Position numbers and translations under genes: made by a program | In this document: positions 8,737 to 17,032 of the stretch, in pieces | How positions within the stretch are numbered: position 1 is the first letter of the stretch | Layout of the letters: every line of letters begins with the position of its first letter | DNA from: an uncultured Bacteroidales bacterium | Lineage (GTDB): Bacteria > Bacteroidota > Bacteroidia > Bacteroidales > Muribaculaceae | Assembly: GCA_958418815.1 (NCBI GenBank) | Contig: CATZGB010000001.1 | Coordinates: 62,001-126,000, forward strand | Length of the DNA stretch: 64,000 nt | Direction of reading: 5' to 3' | The notes under the pieces: generated by a model | Told to the model about the DNA's origin: nothing | What the model saw: the letters and a program-made list of their open reading frames with translations, nothing else | The model's database searches: none

Positions 8737-8888
8737 CGAAATGCAAGTATGTATGTGTAGGTTTATGTGATTTCTGGTTTCCGGACTGTGTTTTCAGGCA
8801 GAGGGATATGTCAAGCAGATGTGTCGATAATGCCGCCAATTAGAGAGTTGACGGCGTTTTGTGAAAACAACTGAGAATCAAACACACG

Positions 8889-8896
8889 CAAAAGTA
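8889..8896 (-). promoter_or_regulatory. -7 box upstream of the envelope operon
   Basis: CAAAAGTA on the plus strand is TACTTTTG on the minus strand, a full TAnnTTTG match in an AT-rich stretch. It would give a leader of about 145 bases before the ATG at 8736. The gene-free interval 8737-9141 otherwise holds only the hairpin at 9025-9067 and a GC-rich tail; the short open frames there look non-coding. Confidence 0.5.
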
Positions 8897-9024
8897 CTAA
8901 AAAGTGTAGAATTTACCCCCCTAATTTGTTAAATCTTGTTAATAAACAAATATCTATTGAATTTTGTGCGGGTTACGGAAATATAAATGCCGGATAAAGA
9001 TTGGCGCTTATGGCCCAGGAGGAA

Positions 9025-9067
9025 GCTGCCCCGTCATATCAGCCGCTGGCTGAAATGACGGGGCAGC
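9025..9067 (-). terminator. long nested hairpin downstream of rfbC
   Basis: A perfect 13-bp stem (9025-9037 with 9055-9067) encloses a second stem made of TCAGCC and GGCTGA. It lies 75 bases after the rfbC stop. No T-run follows on either strand, so it may act as an RNA-end stabiliser or a weak terminator rather than a classic intrinsic one. Confidence 0.5.
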
Positions 9068-9141
9068 GATGTGAGGTATGCCGTGTGGCTAAATTCGCCG
9101 GCAAGCCGGGAACAAACCGGCGGCGGCGATGGTTGATATTC

Positions 9142-9693
9142 TCAAAGGAGGGCGCGTATCTCCGACAGCGAAAGCCCCCGGAGGTCTTTCTCCGAGAGAT
9201 TGAGCTGTGAGGCCGGGAGCGGCCATTGGATGCCTACCTCCGGATCGTCGAAGCGCAATGTCGCCTCGGCCTGCGGGGCATAGGTGTTGTCGACCATGTA
9301 TTGAAACTGCGCGGTCTCCGAGATGACGATGAATCCGTGGGCGAAATGACGCGGGATGTAGAGCATGCGGGCGTTTTCGGCCGACAGCTCCACGGCGACA
9401 TGCCGCCCGAATGTCGGAGACCCTTTGCGGATGTCGACGGCGACATCTATCACCGCGCCCTGCGACACCCTGACCAGCTTGGCCTGGGAGAACTCCCCTT
9501 TCTGGAAATGGAGCCCGCGAAGCACCCCCCGGGTCGACACTGACTCGTTGCATTGCACAAACTCCACGCCTGGGTCGACGTTGGCATGGAACTCATCGAG
9601 CCTGAAGGTCTCCATAAAGTAGCCTCGGGAATCGCCAAACCGCTTGGGTTCAATGATATATACTCCATCAATGGAGGTTGGCAGGTAATTCAT
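9142..9693 (-). CDS. rfbC: dTDP-4-dehydrorhamnose 3,5-epimerase
   Basis: The 183-residue protein matches RmlC/RfbC at usual length. It would epimerise C3 and C5 of dTDP-4-keto-6-deoxyglucose, the third step of dTDP-L-rhamnose synthesis in the cytoplasm. Visible family features are RGYFMETF near the N-terminus, RGLHFQ with the catalytic base His62, the PRHFAHGF strand (114-121), and Tyr132, the catalytic acid, in FQYMVDNTY. The other rhamnose genes (rmlA, rmlB, rmlD) are not in this window, so the gene stands alone. It shares a 17-bp divergent promoter region with the GlmU-like gene. Confidence 0.95.
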   Translation of the reverse strand: MNYLPTSIDGVYIIEPKRFGDSRGYFMETFRLDEFHANVDPGVEFVQCNESVSTRGVLRGLHFQKGEFSQAKLVRVSQGAVIDVAVDIRKGSPTFGRHVAVELSAENARMLYIPRHFAHGFIVISETAQFQYMVDNTYAPQAEATLRFDDPEVGIQWPLPASQLNLSEKDLRGLSLSEIRALL

Positions 9694-9718
9694 CGGTTTA
9701 AAATTTGCTTTTCTTTTG

Positions 9719-9735
9719 CAAAAGTAATACTTTTG
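9719..9735. promoter_or_regulatory. back-to-back divergent -7 boxes (rfbC / glmU-like)
   Basis: CAAAAGTA (9719-9726, TACTTTTG on the minus strand) and TACTTTTG (9728-9735, plus strand) are separated by one base and together form a perfect 17-bp palindrome. Each fits TAnnTTTG and faces its own gene: rfbC starts 26 bases to the left and the GlmU-like gene 43 bases to the right. The two promoters cannot easily be occupied at the same time. Confidence 0.7.
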
Positions 9736-9777
9736 TTGTAAATATAAAAAAGAACCTCACACCATACATAATCAGTC

Positions 9778-10962
9778 ATGACAACGCGCAGGATAATACT
9801 CCGGGACATCCCCGAGACACATGTCAACCTTTTGCCGCTCACCTATACCAGGCCGGTGGCCGACCTGCTTGTCGGCATCAACACCATACGCCAGAAGTGG
9901 GAGATGTATCTCCCGGGCGAATACCATTACCAGACAGAGGAATATCTCCGTGAGAAATTCCCCTCGACACAGCCCGGCCCGGGCGACATAGTCGTCACCT
10001 CAAGCGTTGTCCCCGAGGAGCAGCTGGCCAAGGCTGTCGGGGAACTGAAACCTGGCCAGACACTGACCGCCACCACGGCGCGCGGCCAGGAGGTTACGGT
10101 GGCCACCTGCGTGGGGGACGGCGAGGAGACCGCCACCATCGGGTATGACTCCAAGGTAGACACGGTGGAGTTTCTTTATGACATCTTCCAGCTCAACGCG
10201 CGCAAGATAGAGGATGACTTCGAGTTCCTCACCCGCGGACGCGAGGGGCAGTCGATACCGCGCAGCAACACGGTGATCGGCGACCCCGACCTGATCTACA
10301 TCGAGAGCGGGGCCATCGTGGAGGGTGTGGTGCTGAATGTCTCCCACGGCCCCATATATGTGGGACGCGACGTGGAGATCATGGAGGGTTCATGCCTGCG
10401 CGGGCCAATCGCCCTGGGTGAGCATTCGACCGTCAACATGGGGTCGAAGATTTATCCCGGCACCACGCTGGGCCCCTGGTGCAAGGTCGGAGGCGAGCTT
10501 AACAATGTGGTGATGCTCGGCTACTCCAACAAGGCCCACGACGGATTCCTTGGCAACGCCGTCATCGGTGAATGGTGTAACCTCGGCGCCGGATGCGTGG
10601 CCTCAAACCTCAAGAACGACTACACCGAGATAAAGCTCTGGAATTATCCCCGCCACCGCTTCCTCAAGACCGGCCTGCAGTTCTGCGGCCTCATCATGGG
10701 CGACCACTCGAAGGCCGGCATCAACACGATGTTCAACACCGCCACCGTGGTCGGGGTCGGGGTCAACATCCACGGCTCTGGCTTCCCGCGCAATTTCATC
10801 GCCTCGTTCAGCGAAGGTGGAGCGCAGGGCTTCACCGACCTGCCGATGGAGAAATTCCTCGACATAGCGTCGCGCATGATGGCCCGCCGCCACCGCGCCC
10901 TCACCGACGTGGATGTGCGCCTCTTCGAGGCCATCCGCCAGCAGGCCGAGAATTACAAGTGA
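9778..10962 (+). CDS. alternative GlmU-like sugar nucleotidyltransferase/acetyltransferase
   Basis: The 394-residue protein fits the Bacteroidetes alternative GlmU family (TIGR03991 type). The N-terminal region begins with TRRIILRDIPETHVNLLPLTYTRPVADLLVG, followed by a reduced nucleotidyltransferase-like domain. From about residue 175 there is a left-handed beta-helix (EGVVLNVSHGPIYVGRDVEIMEG ... IYPGTTLGPWCKVGGELNNVVMLG) containing NKAHDGFLGNAVIGEWCNLGAGC, characteristic of the family. The likely role is UDP-GlcNAc synthesis for peptidoglycan and glycans; the exact substrate is not proven by sequence. It ends at a strong bidirectional terminator and appears monocistronic. Confidence 0.85.
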   Translation: MTTRRIILRDIPETHVNLLPLTYTRPVADLLVGINTIRQKWEMYLPGEYHYQTEEYLREKFPSTQPGPGDIVVTSSVVPEEQLAKAVGELKPGQTLTATTARGQEVTVATCVGDGEETATIGYDSKVDTVEFLYDIFQLNARKIEDDFEFLTRGREGQSIPRSNTVIGDPDLIYIESGAIVEGVVLNVSHGPIYVGRDVEIMEGSCLRGPIALGEHSTVNMGSKIYPGTTLGPWCKVGGELNNVVMLGYSNKAHDGFLGNAVIGEWCNLGAGCVASNLKNDYTEIKLWNYPRHRFLKTGLQFCGLIMGDHSKAGINTMFNTATVVGVGVNIHGSGFPRNFIASFSEGGAQGFTDLPMEKFLDIASRMMARRHRALTDVDVRLFEAIRQQAENYK

Positions 10963-10995
10963 CCGGCTGGCACAGGTCCTCACGCCAGTCACCTG

Positions 10996-11038
10996 AAAAC
11001 AAATACGGGGTCTCTCACCGAGACCCCGTATTTGTTTT
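10996..11038. terminator. bidirectional intrinsic terminator
   Basis: A perfect 19-bp inverted repeat (10996-11014 with 11020-11038) with a 5-nt loop ends in TTTT on both strands. It lies between the convergent GlmU-like gene (ends 10962) and the M48 protease gene (ends 11064) and suits both. Confidence 0.9.
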
Positions 11039-11063
11039 CCTTGCGGATTATGTTGCTGCCGTT

Positions 11064-11855
11064 TTACTCCGGACGGGCGATGCCATCTTTCTGGGCACGC
11101 TCGGTGAGACGCTTGATGCGGTCTTTGGTCTCGGGGTGGGAGGAGAACATCTTCTGGTAGTAGCTGCTGTTGCCGCCTGAGTTGCCTTCAAGCTCAAGGA
11201 ACTTCTCAAACGACATCACCATGCCCCAGGGGTTCTTGCCGTGGCTCTTGAGGAACTCATAGCCGTAGTCATCGGCTTCCTTCTCCTGCTTCTGGGAGAA
11301 CTTCGCGCCTACGAGGGCCTGGCCCATATCGCCCAGCACAGACTCGCTGAGGGCCTGGGCGGTGCCGCCGGTAGAGGCGATGCCATCCTTGAGCGCGCCG
11401 GTGAGCAGCTCGGTCTTGAAAGCCTTCTTGGAGTGGCGTTTGGCCACATGGCCGATCTCATGGCCGATGATGCCAAGCAGCTCGTCGTCGCTCATGATGT
11501 CCATCAGCGAGGAGAAGACCCTGACGCTGCCGTCGGGGCAGGCGAAGGCGTTGACATCGATCACATCATACACCTTGAAATTCAAGGGTATGCCGTCAAC
11601 CTCGGTGAGGCCTTCGGTGAGGCGGCGCAGACGCTGGGTGTAGGGGTCATCCTCTCCGGGGACGGGATTGTGCTTGTCCATCCAGTCGACAGACTCTTTT
11701 ACATAAGCGGCCATCTGCTCGTCGGTGAGCGTAAGGGCCTGCACACCCTTCTTGGCTCCGTCGAGAGCCTTGCCAAGCTTGAACTGGGCCTGGGACTGCT
11801 GACCGCCAAAGATGGCAGACAAAGCGAGGGAAAGAGAAAGGAAAATCTTCTTCAT
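11064..11855 (-). CDS. M48 family periplasmic zinc metallopeptidase
   Basis: The 263-residue product has a signal peptide (residues 1-23, ending SQA). The zinc motif HEIGH is at residues 132-136 (ligands His132 and His136, catalytic Glu133), and the third ligand is Glu193 in EKEADDYG. This is the soluble BepA/LoiP-like branch of M48, which lacks the transmembrane helices of HtpX; a role in envelope protein quality control is inferred. The C-terminal SSHPETKDRIKRL motif is also typical of the family. A divergent promoter region at 11956-11972 serves this gene and the membrane protein to the right. Confidence 0.92.
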   Translation of the reverse strand: MKKIFLSLSLALSAIFGGQQSQAQFKLGKALDGAKKGVQALTLTDEQMAAYVKESVDWMDKHNPVPGEDDPYTQRLRRLTEGLTEVDGIPLNFKVYDVIDVNAFACPDGSVRVFSSLMDIMSDDELLGIIGHEIGHVAKRHSKKAFKTELLTGALKDGIASTGGTAQALSESVLGDMGQALVGAKFSQKQEKEADDYGYEFLKSHGKNPWGMVMSFEKFLELEGNSGGNSSYYQKMFSSHPETKDRIKRLTERAQKDGIARPE

Positions 11856-11955
11856 TGTATTATTGCGATTGATAAATGATTGATTGATAATTTAATCACA
11901 CATAAATTGACCGGCTTGTAGGCGGCAAGGGCCTGGCTGCGGCCATAAAGTCACA

Positions 11956-11972
11956 CAAAATTACTAAATTTG
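11956..11972. promoter_or_regulatory. back-to-back divergent -7 boxes (M48 / membrane protein)
   Basis: CAAAATTA (11956-11963; TAATTTTG on minus) and TAAATTTG (11965-11972; plus) are separated by one base, the same arrangement as at 9719-9735. The minus box gives a leader of about 95 bases for the M48 gene; the plus box lies only 15 bases before the ATG at 11988. Confidence 0.65.
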
Positions 11973-11987
11973 CGCCGTAAATTCACA

Positions 11988-12626
11988 ATGGTAATGGCAA
12001 AAACAAACGCAAAGAGTGTGATGAGGTGGATTGCCTTGGGCATAGGCGTCACCATCCTGTTCCTGCTGGCAGGCGCAGTGGCAGGAATGATTGAGACCAC
12101 CCTCATCGATTTCAGGATATTTTTCGGAATCGTGGCGGTTGTGGCCGCCGCCACCGGGACGGTGCTTCACCGGGCGTGGGGGAGGCTCACCGGCACAAGC
12201 AAGTTCTACATCAACTACCCCATCCATCTGGTTGTGTCAGCCATCGTGCTGTCAGCGGCGGTGCTGATGGGCAACTACTACCCCACCGATTTCTCCTTGC
12301 TCCCCGAGGAAAAGGTAATCATAGACCAGCGGCTGCGCAAGACCCGCTACAAGACCCGCCGTGTCTCACGCCGCGTCTACACCCGTGGCGCCCCTTACCA
12401 GGTCTATTACCTCAAGGTGGCCCTCCCCGACGGCAAACGCAAGCAGATATATGTCAACAAGGCCCTTTACGACAAGGCCCGCCAGGGGGACACGGCCACT
12501 GTCCGCGTGGGACGGGGCAAGCTGTCGTTCCCGGTGATGGACCCAAACTCGCTGAAACTGCTGCATCCCCACACCGGCAAGAAAAACACCGGGCGATGCA
12601 AATTCTTCGGCACAACGCGCAAATGA
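11988..12626 (+). CDS. inner-membrane protein, unknown function
   Basis: The 212-residue protein has three hydrophobic segments in the first half (about residues 14-35, 42-60 and 78-98), then a soluble basic domain with RKTRYKTRRVSRRVYTRG and a VYYLKVALPDGKRKQIYVNK beta-hairpin. I do not recognise a family. The start is placed at the ATG at 11988 because the promoter -7 box overlaps any earlier start; the ATG at 11994 (MAKTNAKS) is equally possible. It converges on the outer-membrane protein gene that ends at 12650, with a gap of only 23 bases. Confidence 0.7.
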   Translation: MVMAKTNAKSVMRWIALGIGVTILFLLAGAVAGMIETTLIDFRIFFGIVAVVAAATGTVLHRAWGRLTGTSKFYINYPIHLVVSAIVLSAAVLMGNYYPTDFSLLPEEKVIIDQRLRKTRYKTRRVSRRVYTRGAPYQVYYLKVALPDGKRKQIYVNKALYDKARQGDTATVRVGRGKLSFPVMDPNSLKLLHPHTGKKNTGRCKFFGTTRK

Positions 12627-12649
12627 GCCTGCGCCAGCCCCGGCGCGGG

Positions 12650-13366
12650 TCACCACTCAAACGAGACGGTGGCTCCGATGGCGCTGAGCGTCACCGAGTG
12701 GTCGTAATACCAGTAATTGTTGCCCGAGGTAATCAGCAGGTAGGCCACACCGATGTTGACGGCCTGGCGGGGATTGCGGCTGTTGACGGGGATGCGCGCG
12801 CCTATCGCCGGACGGAAATAGAAGTTGGTGTTGTTTGACAGCCATCCGTCATCGGTGCGCAGGTAGCGGTTGCCGACAAGCCATGTGGCCCCGAGGCGCA
12901 GGTCGACAAACAGCGAGGCCGCCGAGGAGGATTTGCCGGTGGGTATGTTGAAACGGAAGTCGGTGAAAACCGGTATCATCACCCCTGTCTTCTTGTCGCC
13001 GTAACGGGGCGAGCTGCCCCAGCCGTTCCAGCCTGAGGAATAACCTGTGTCGGGCGAGGGAATATCGCCGTTCGCCGAAGACCTGACGATGTCTACCCCG
13101 AGTCCGGCCCCCATGTAGAACCAGTCGGTGTACTGGTAGCCCTGCGAGGTTGAAATCTCCACATGGTTGAGCTTTGACGAGCCTATGCCGGCCACTCCCA
13201 TCACCTCTGCCGAGCCTTTGTATCTTCCCGACCCCGACAGGGCGGGGGAAATCAGGCTCTGCAACTGGCTGGCGGCCTGCCATAACTGGGCGTGGGCCTG
13301 CTGGGCCGAGGCCAACATCAACGCCACGGCTGTGGCGGCTGTAATTCTGACAAATCGGGCTTTCAT
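12650..13366 (-). CDS. outer-membrane beta-barrel protein
   Basis: The 238-residue product has a signal peptide (residues 1-26, ending AHA). After a short amphipathic linker it shows repeated amphipathic strands (WFYMGAGLGVDIV, VMIPVFTDFRFNIP, SLFVDLRLGATWLVG, FYFRPAIGARIPV) and ends with a terminal aromatic residue (FEW), as expected for a barrel inserted by the Bam complex. The size suggests 8-10 strands. The ligand is unknown. It has its own promoter and no operon partner. Confidence 0.8.
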   Translation of the reverse strand: MKARFVRITAATAVALMLASAQQAHAQLWQAASQLQSLISPALSGSGRYKGSAEVMGVAGIGSSKLNHVEISTSQGYQYTDWFYMGAGLGVDIVRSSANGDIPSPDTGYSSGWNGWGSSPRYGDKKTGVMIPVFTDFRFNIPTGKSSSAASLFVDLRLGATWLVGNRYLRTDDGWLSNNTNFYFRPAIGARIPVNSRNPRQAVNIGVAYLLITSGNNYWYYDHSVTLSAIGATVSFEW

Positions 13367-13391
13367 GATTGCTGGTTGGTTGAATAGTATG

Positions 13392-13399
13392 CAAATATA
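13392..13399 (-). promoter_or_regulatory. -7 box for the outer-membrane barrel gene
   Basis: CAAATATA on plus is TATATTTG on minus, a full TAnnTTTG match 26 bases before the ATG at 13366. Confidence 0.6.
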
Positions 13400-13449
13400 A
13401 TGGCCCGCAGGGGATTAAAGTTCATTTTGGGAAATACAGGGGGATTTAT

Positions 13450-13457
13450 TAACTTTG
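13450..13457 (+). promoter_or_regulatory. -7 box for the YfhO-family gene
   Basis: TAACTTTG matches TAnnTTTG. The first coding start downstream is the ATG at 13707, so the transcript would carry a leader of about 245 bases. This leader contains a perfect 16-bp palindrome at 13490-13505 and the long palindromic element at 13522-13707. Confidence 0.55.
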
Positions 13458-13521
13458 TGGGTTAAACCATCTGTAACCCACCATCAAAGGGATGTCGCGA
13501 CATCCTGAAAATTACATATCC

Positions 13522-13707
13522 TAAGTAAGTGTTCGAATTTAATTTATACAATATGCGAGCTTGTTTTTTAGGCGATTCCGGTGCGGAGCGAAGGAGCATA
13601 GCGGGCTATGCGACTGAGCGACAAGCCGGAAGCGGCAAAAAAGAAGCCGCAGAGTGTATAAAAGATTTCCTTCCACTTACTATCGTTTAAATTTGAACAC
13701 TTACTTA
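13522..13707. repeat. long imperfect palindromic element abutting the YfhO-family start codon
   Basis: Terminal inverted repeats of 21 bp (13522-13542 and 13687-13707, one mismatch) enclose a second level of inverted sequence around a centre made of GCATAGC (13596-13602) and GCTATGC (13605-13611). Arms between the two levels also pair in part, for example TTTATACA (13543-13550) with TGTATAAA, and GATTCCGG with CCGGAAGC. The right arm is longer by about 20 bases. The right terminal repeat ends on the A of the ATG start codon. The layout resembles a MITE or REP-like element without its own gene; it could also fold as a leader RNA. Confidence 0.7.
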
Positions 13708-16322
13708 TGAAAAAAGAAGCCAAAGCAAGCTTCGCCGAGAGGCTGAAAATGATACCGCAGACGGCGGTAGACTACCTGAAAAGGCCGCAGGTCTGGGGAT
13801 TCTTAGTGTCACTGGCCGTCATCGCGGTGCTGTCGGTGGCGTTTTTCCATCCCGACGCGTCGGAGGGAAACCAGCTCCGCCAGCACGACATGCAGCAGGG
13901 CGCGGCCATCGGACAGGAGGTGAAAGCCTACCTTGAACAGAACCCGGGAGCCGAGGAGCCCCGCTGGACCAACTCCCTCTTCTCCGGAATGCCGACATTC
14001 CAGATTTCCCCCTCATATCCCTCCGACTCCCTGTTCAGCTGGATAACGACCCTCTACGGGGCCGGACTCCCCTCCCCCTCCAACCTGCTTTTCATGATGA
14101 TGACCGGCATGCTGATAATGCTGCTGGCCATGAAGGTCAGATGGTATTACGCCCTGATAGGGGCCGTGGCGTGGGGTTTCTCGTCATACTTCATAATCAT
14201 CATAGGCGCGGGACACATCTGGAAATTCGTCACCCTGGCCTACATCCCCCCGACCATCGGGGGCATCGTGATGGCCTACCGCGGGCGATGGCTCGCGGGC
14301 AGCGCGCTGGCCGCCCTGTTCGCGATGATGCAGATACAGAGCAACCATGTGCAGATGACATATTACTTCCTCTTCGTCATCCTCGCCGTGATAGCCTGCT
14401 ACGGGGTCGACGCCGTCAGGCGCGGGAAATATGGCCGTTTCGCAAAGGCCACGGGGGCATTGGCCGTGGCCGCAGTGCTGGCCGTGGCAGCCAACCTCCC
14501 CAGCCTCTACAACACATGGAAATACTCCAAGGAGTCGATGCGCGGCAGCCACACCGAGCTGACCACCGCCGACAGCGGGGAGCAGAAGACCTCGGGCCTC
14601 GACCGAGACTACATCACCCAGTACAGCTATGGCCGCTCCGAATCATTCTCGCTGCTGATTCCCGACATAAAGGGTGGAGCCTCGGCCCGTCCCGAAAGGG
14701 GGCGAATGGTGGCGACATCGGTGATGGACACCGACGGGGCGCAGGAGAAGGCCGCGAGGCTCAACCAGGCCGAGATGCAGTATGTCAGCGACTATGTCGG
14801 GCAATATTTCGGCGAACCTGAAGGCACCAACGGCCCGGTTTATGTCGGGGCGGTGGTTTTCGTGCTGTTCCTGCTGGGATGCGTGATAGTCCGCGGGCCG
14901 CTCAAATGGGCGCTGCTGGTGATGACGCTGCTGTCGGTGTTCCTCGCCCTGGGGCGCAACATGCAGTGGCTCACCGACCTGTTCATCGACTACATACCGA
15001 TGTACAGCAAGTTCCGCACGGTGGAGTCGATACTGGTCATCGCCGAGTTCACGATGCCCGTGCTGGCCATCCTGGCGTTGCAGAAACTGCTTTCCACCCC
15101 CAAGAGCTTCGACCGCTACTTCCGTCCGGTATGCGTCTGCTTCGGCCTGACCGCCCTGCTGTGTCTGGCCGGATGGCTGTTCCCGTCGCTCTACGGGCCT
15201 GCCATCTCTGAGAGCGACATCCAGATTTCCGACATGATCGGGCAGCAGCTCAGGATGGCGGGCTATCCCCCCGAGGCTGTCTCGATGTACTCCATCAACA
15301 ACCCCGCCATCGCCTCTTTCGTAGCCGATGTGCGCTACGGGATGGTGGCCGCCGACTCGCTCCGCTCCCTCATCTTCGTATTGCTCACATTCGGTTTCCT
15401 CTGGCTCTGCATGAAGGGTAAATGCAAACCCTGGCAGGGGGCCGTGCTGGTGGGGCTGCTGGTGGCCGCCGACCTCTACACGGTCGACAAGCGTTACCTC
15501 AACCACGACAGTTTCTGTCCGCCCGAACTCTCAGCATCCGACCCCTTCCCCCTCAACGACAATGACCGCCAGATACTGGCCGACACGGCGATTAACTACC
15601 GCGTGATGGATATTCCCCGCTTCTACGCCGCCGAGCCGTCGTTCCACCACAAGATGATCGGGGGCTACCACGCCGCCAAGCTCACCCGCTACCAGGATCT
15701 CATCGACCGCCACCTGGCGGCATTCACCCGTGGCGGCGAGGTAGGCCAGGCCGACTTCAATGTGTTGAACATGCTCAACGCCAAGTATTTCATCACAGCC
15801 GACAACTCGCTGATGGTCAATCCCGACGCGATGGGCAACGCCTGGTTTGTCGACTCACTTGAAATCGTAGACGGGGCCGATGCCGAGATGGCCGCCCTCG
15901 ACCGCATTGACCCGGCTGTGACCGCTGTCACTGACCGCCGTTTCGCCGATGTCATCAAAGACGCTGCGCGACCCAAATCGCCCGGCGACACCATTTTCGA
16001 GACCTCTTACTCCCCCGCGGCCCTCACCTACTCGGCCACCTCGGCCAATGGGGGCCTGGCGGTCTTCTCTGAGGTTTATTTCCCCTGGGGATGGGAGGCT
16101 TACATCGATGGCAAACCGGCGCGGATAGCCCGTGTCAACTACCTGCTCAGGGCCATCGCCATCCCCGCCGGACACCACAAGGTGGAGATGAGGTTTGAGC
16201 CCCGCTCTGTGTCGGCAACCGTCGGTGTGGCCCGCGCTGCTGTCATAGCGATATACATCCTGCTGGGTGTGGCGCTGCTGTCGGTATTGTTGTTCCCCAC
16301 CAAACCGCAAGAGAGGAGATGA
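13707..16322 (+). CDS. YfhO family polytopic membrane protein
   Basis: The 871-residue product belongs to the YfhO family, thought to be GT-C-like glycosyltransferases or lipid-carrier-linked sugar transferases in the inner membrane. About a dozen transmembrane helices run from residue 30 to about 570, with the acidic/aromatic loop NQLRQHDMQQGAAIGQE after the first helix and FSGMPTFQI nearby, both typical of Bacteroidetes members. A soluble domain follows (about 620-830) and one last helix lies near 840-865. The substrate is not predictable. It overlaps the next gene by 4 bases (ATGA), so translation is probably coupled. The start codon lies at the edge of the palindromic element. Confidence 0.88.
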   Translation: MKKEAKASFAERLKMIPQTAVDYLKRPQVWGFLVSLAVIAVLSVAFFHPDASEGNQLRQHDMQQGAAIGQEVKAYLEQNPGAEEPRWTNSLFSGMPTFQISPSYPSDSLFSWITTLYGAGLPSPSNLLFMMMTGMLIMLLAMKVRWYYALIGAVAWGFSSYFIIIIGAGHIWKFVTLAYIPPTIGGIVMAYRGRWLAGSALAALFAMMQIQSNHVQMTYYFLFVILAVIACYGVDAVRRGKYGRFAKATGALAVAAVLAVAANLPSLYNTWKYSKESMRGSHTELTTADSGEQKTSGLDRDYITQYSYGRSESFSLLIPDIKGGASARPERGRMVATSVMDTDGAQEKAARLNQAEMQYVSDYVGQYFGEPEGTNGPVYVGAVVFVLFLLGCVIVRGPLKWALLVMTLLSVFLALGRNMQWLTDLFIDYIPMYSKFRTVESILVIAEFTMPVLAILALQKLLSTPKSFDRYFRPVCVCFGLTALLCLAGWLFPSLYGPAISESDIQISDMIGQQLRMAGYPPEAVSMYSINNPAIASFVADVRYGMVAADSLRSLIFVLLTFGFLWLCMKGKCKPWQGAVLVGLLVAADLYTVDKRYLNHDSFCPPELSASDPFPLNDNDRQILADTAINYRVMDIPRFYAAEPSFHHKMIGGYHAAKLTRYQDLIDRHLAAFTRGGEVGQADFNVLNMLNAKYFITADNSLMVNPDAMGNAWFVDSLEIVDGADAEMAALDRIDPAVTAVTDRRFADVIKDAARPKSPGDTIFETSYSPAALTYSATSANGGLAVFSEVYFPWGWEAYIDGKPARIARVNYLLRAIAIPAGHHKVEMRFEPRSVSATVGVARAAVIAIYILLGVALLSVLLFPTKPQERR

Positions 16323-16969
16323 GCCGCCTGACTCGCCACATAAGGGAAATCGCCCGGTGGCCCCGCCGTTACCGCACAAGCCGCGGATTCGGGGTCCACT
16401 CCCCTTTCGCCTTCGACTTCATCACCAAGGTGTTGCGCGACCGCGAGGCTTACTACTACGCATATCCCGAGATAGACTCGCTCTGCGGCAAGACCCACCG
16501 CGACGGCCTGATAGACAACATGGTCTTCTCCTCATCAGACTATGAGAGGCAGGAGGCGAGGATGCTTTTCAGGATGCTGTGCCGCTTCAACCCCGCCCAG
16601 GTGATAGAAATCGGGGGAGGAAACGAGGTGAGTCGCATAATAATCGAGAGGGCCATACCGTCGGCCAGCCTCCACAGGTGGTCGCGCGAGAATCCGACCG
16701 CGATAGACATGTCAAAGACATGCTTCATCATCGTCAACTACACCCTCGAGATGAATTTCACGACTGTCAGGAGCTACTTGATAGACGCGCTCGACCATCC
16801 CGGCGGGGCGGTGATATTCTTCCGCAACATGCACCTCCCCACACTCAGGCGGCTGTGGGAACAAGTGGCCGCCGCCGCCACCTTCGGCATGACTTTCCAT
16901 GACGATGTCAGCGGCGTGTATGTGGCCAACCCCAAACTGCCACGCGAGGATTTCGAGATGCTTATCTGA
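16319..16969 (+). CDS. degenerate SAM-methyltransferase-like protein
   Basis: The 216-residue protein begins with a basic helix and the sequence RGFGVHSPFAFDFITKVLRD, which is characteristic of a Bacteroidales family usually annotated as a class I methyltransferase. A Rossmann-like first strand is present (AQVIEIGGGNEVSRIIIE), but the glycine loop and the acidic residue after the second strand are weak, so SAM binding is uncertain. It starts inside the stop codon of the YfhO-family gene (4-base overlap), suggesting a shared envelope glycan task; that link is inference from position only. Confidence 0.7.
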   Translation: MSRLTRHIREIARWPRRYRTSRGFGVHSPFAFDFITKVLRDREAYYYAYPEIDSLCGKTHRDGLIDNMVFSSSDYERQEARMLFRMLCRFNPAQVIEIGGGNEVSRIIIERAIPSASLHRWSRENPTAIDMSKTCFIIVNYTLEMNFTTVRSYLIDALDHPGGAVIFFRNMHLPTLRRLWEQVAAAATFGMTFHDDVSGVYVANPKLPREDFEMLI

Positions 16970-17032
16970 CCTGGCTGGTTACGCGCCCCTCCCCCATCGA
17001 CTTGCCCCATCCCTCTGCCCAATCGACCCTGT

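Noticed and set aside
9001..9210. Small plus-strand open frame before rfbC
   Set aside because: It runs across the rfbC 3' hairpin and into rfbC antisense; no start signal.
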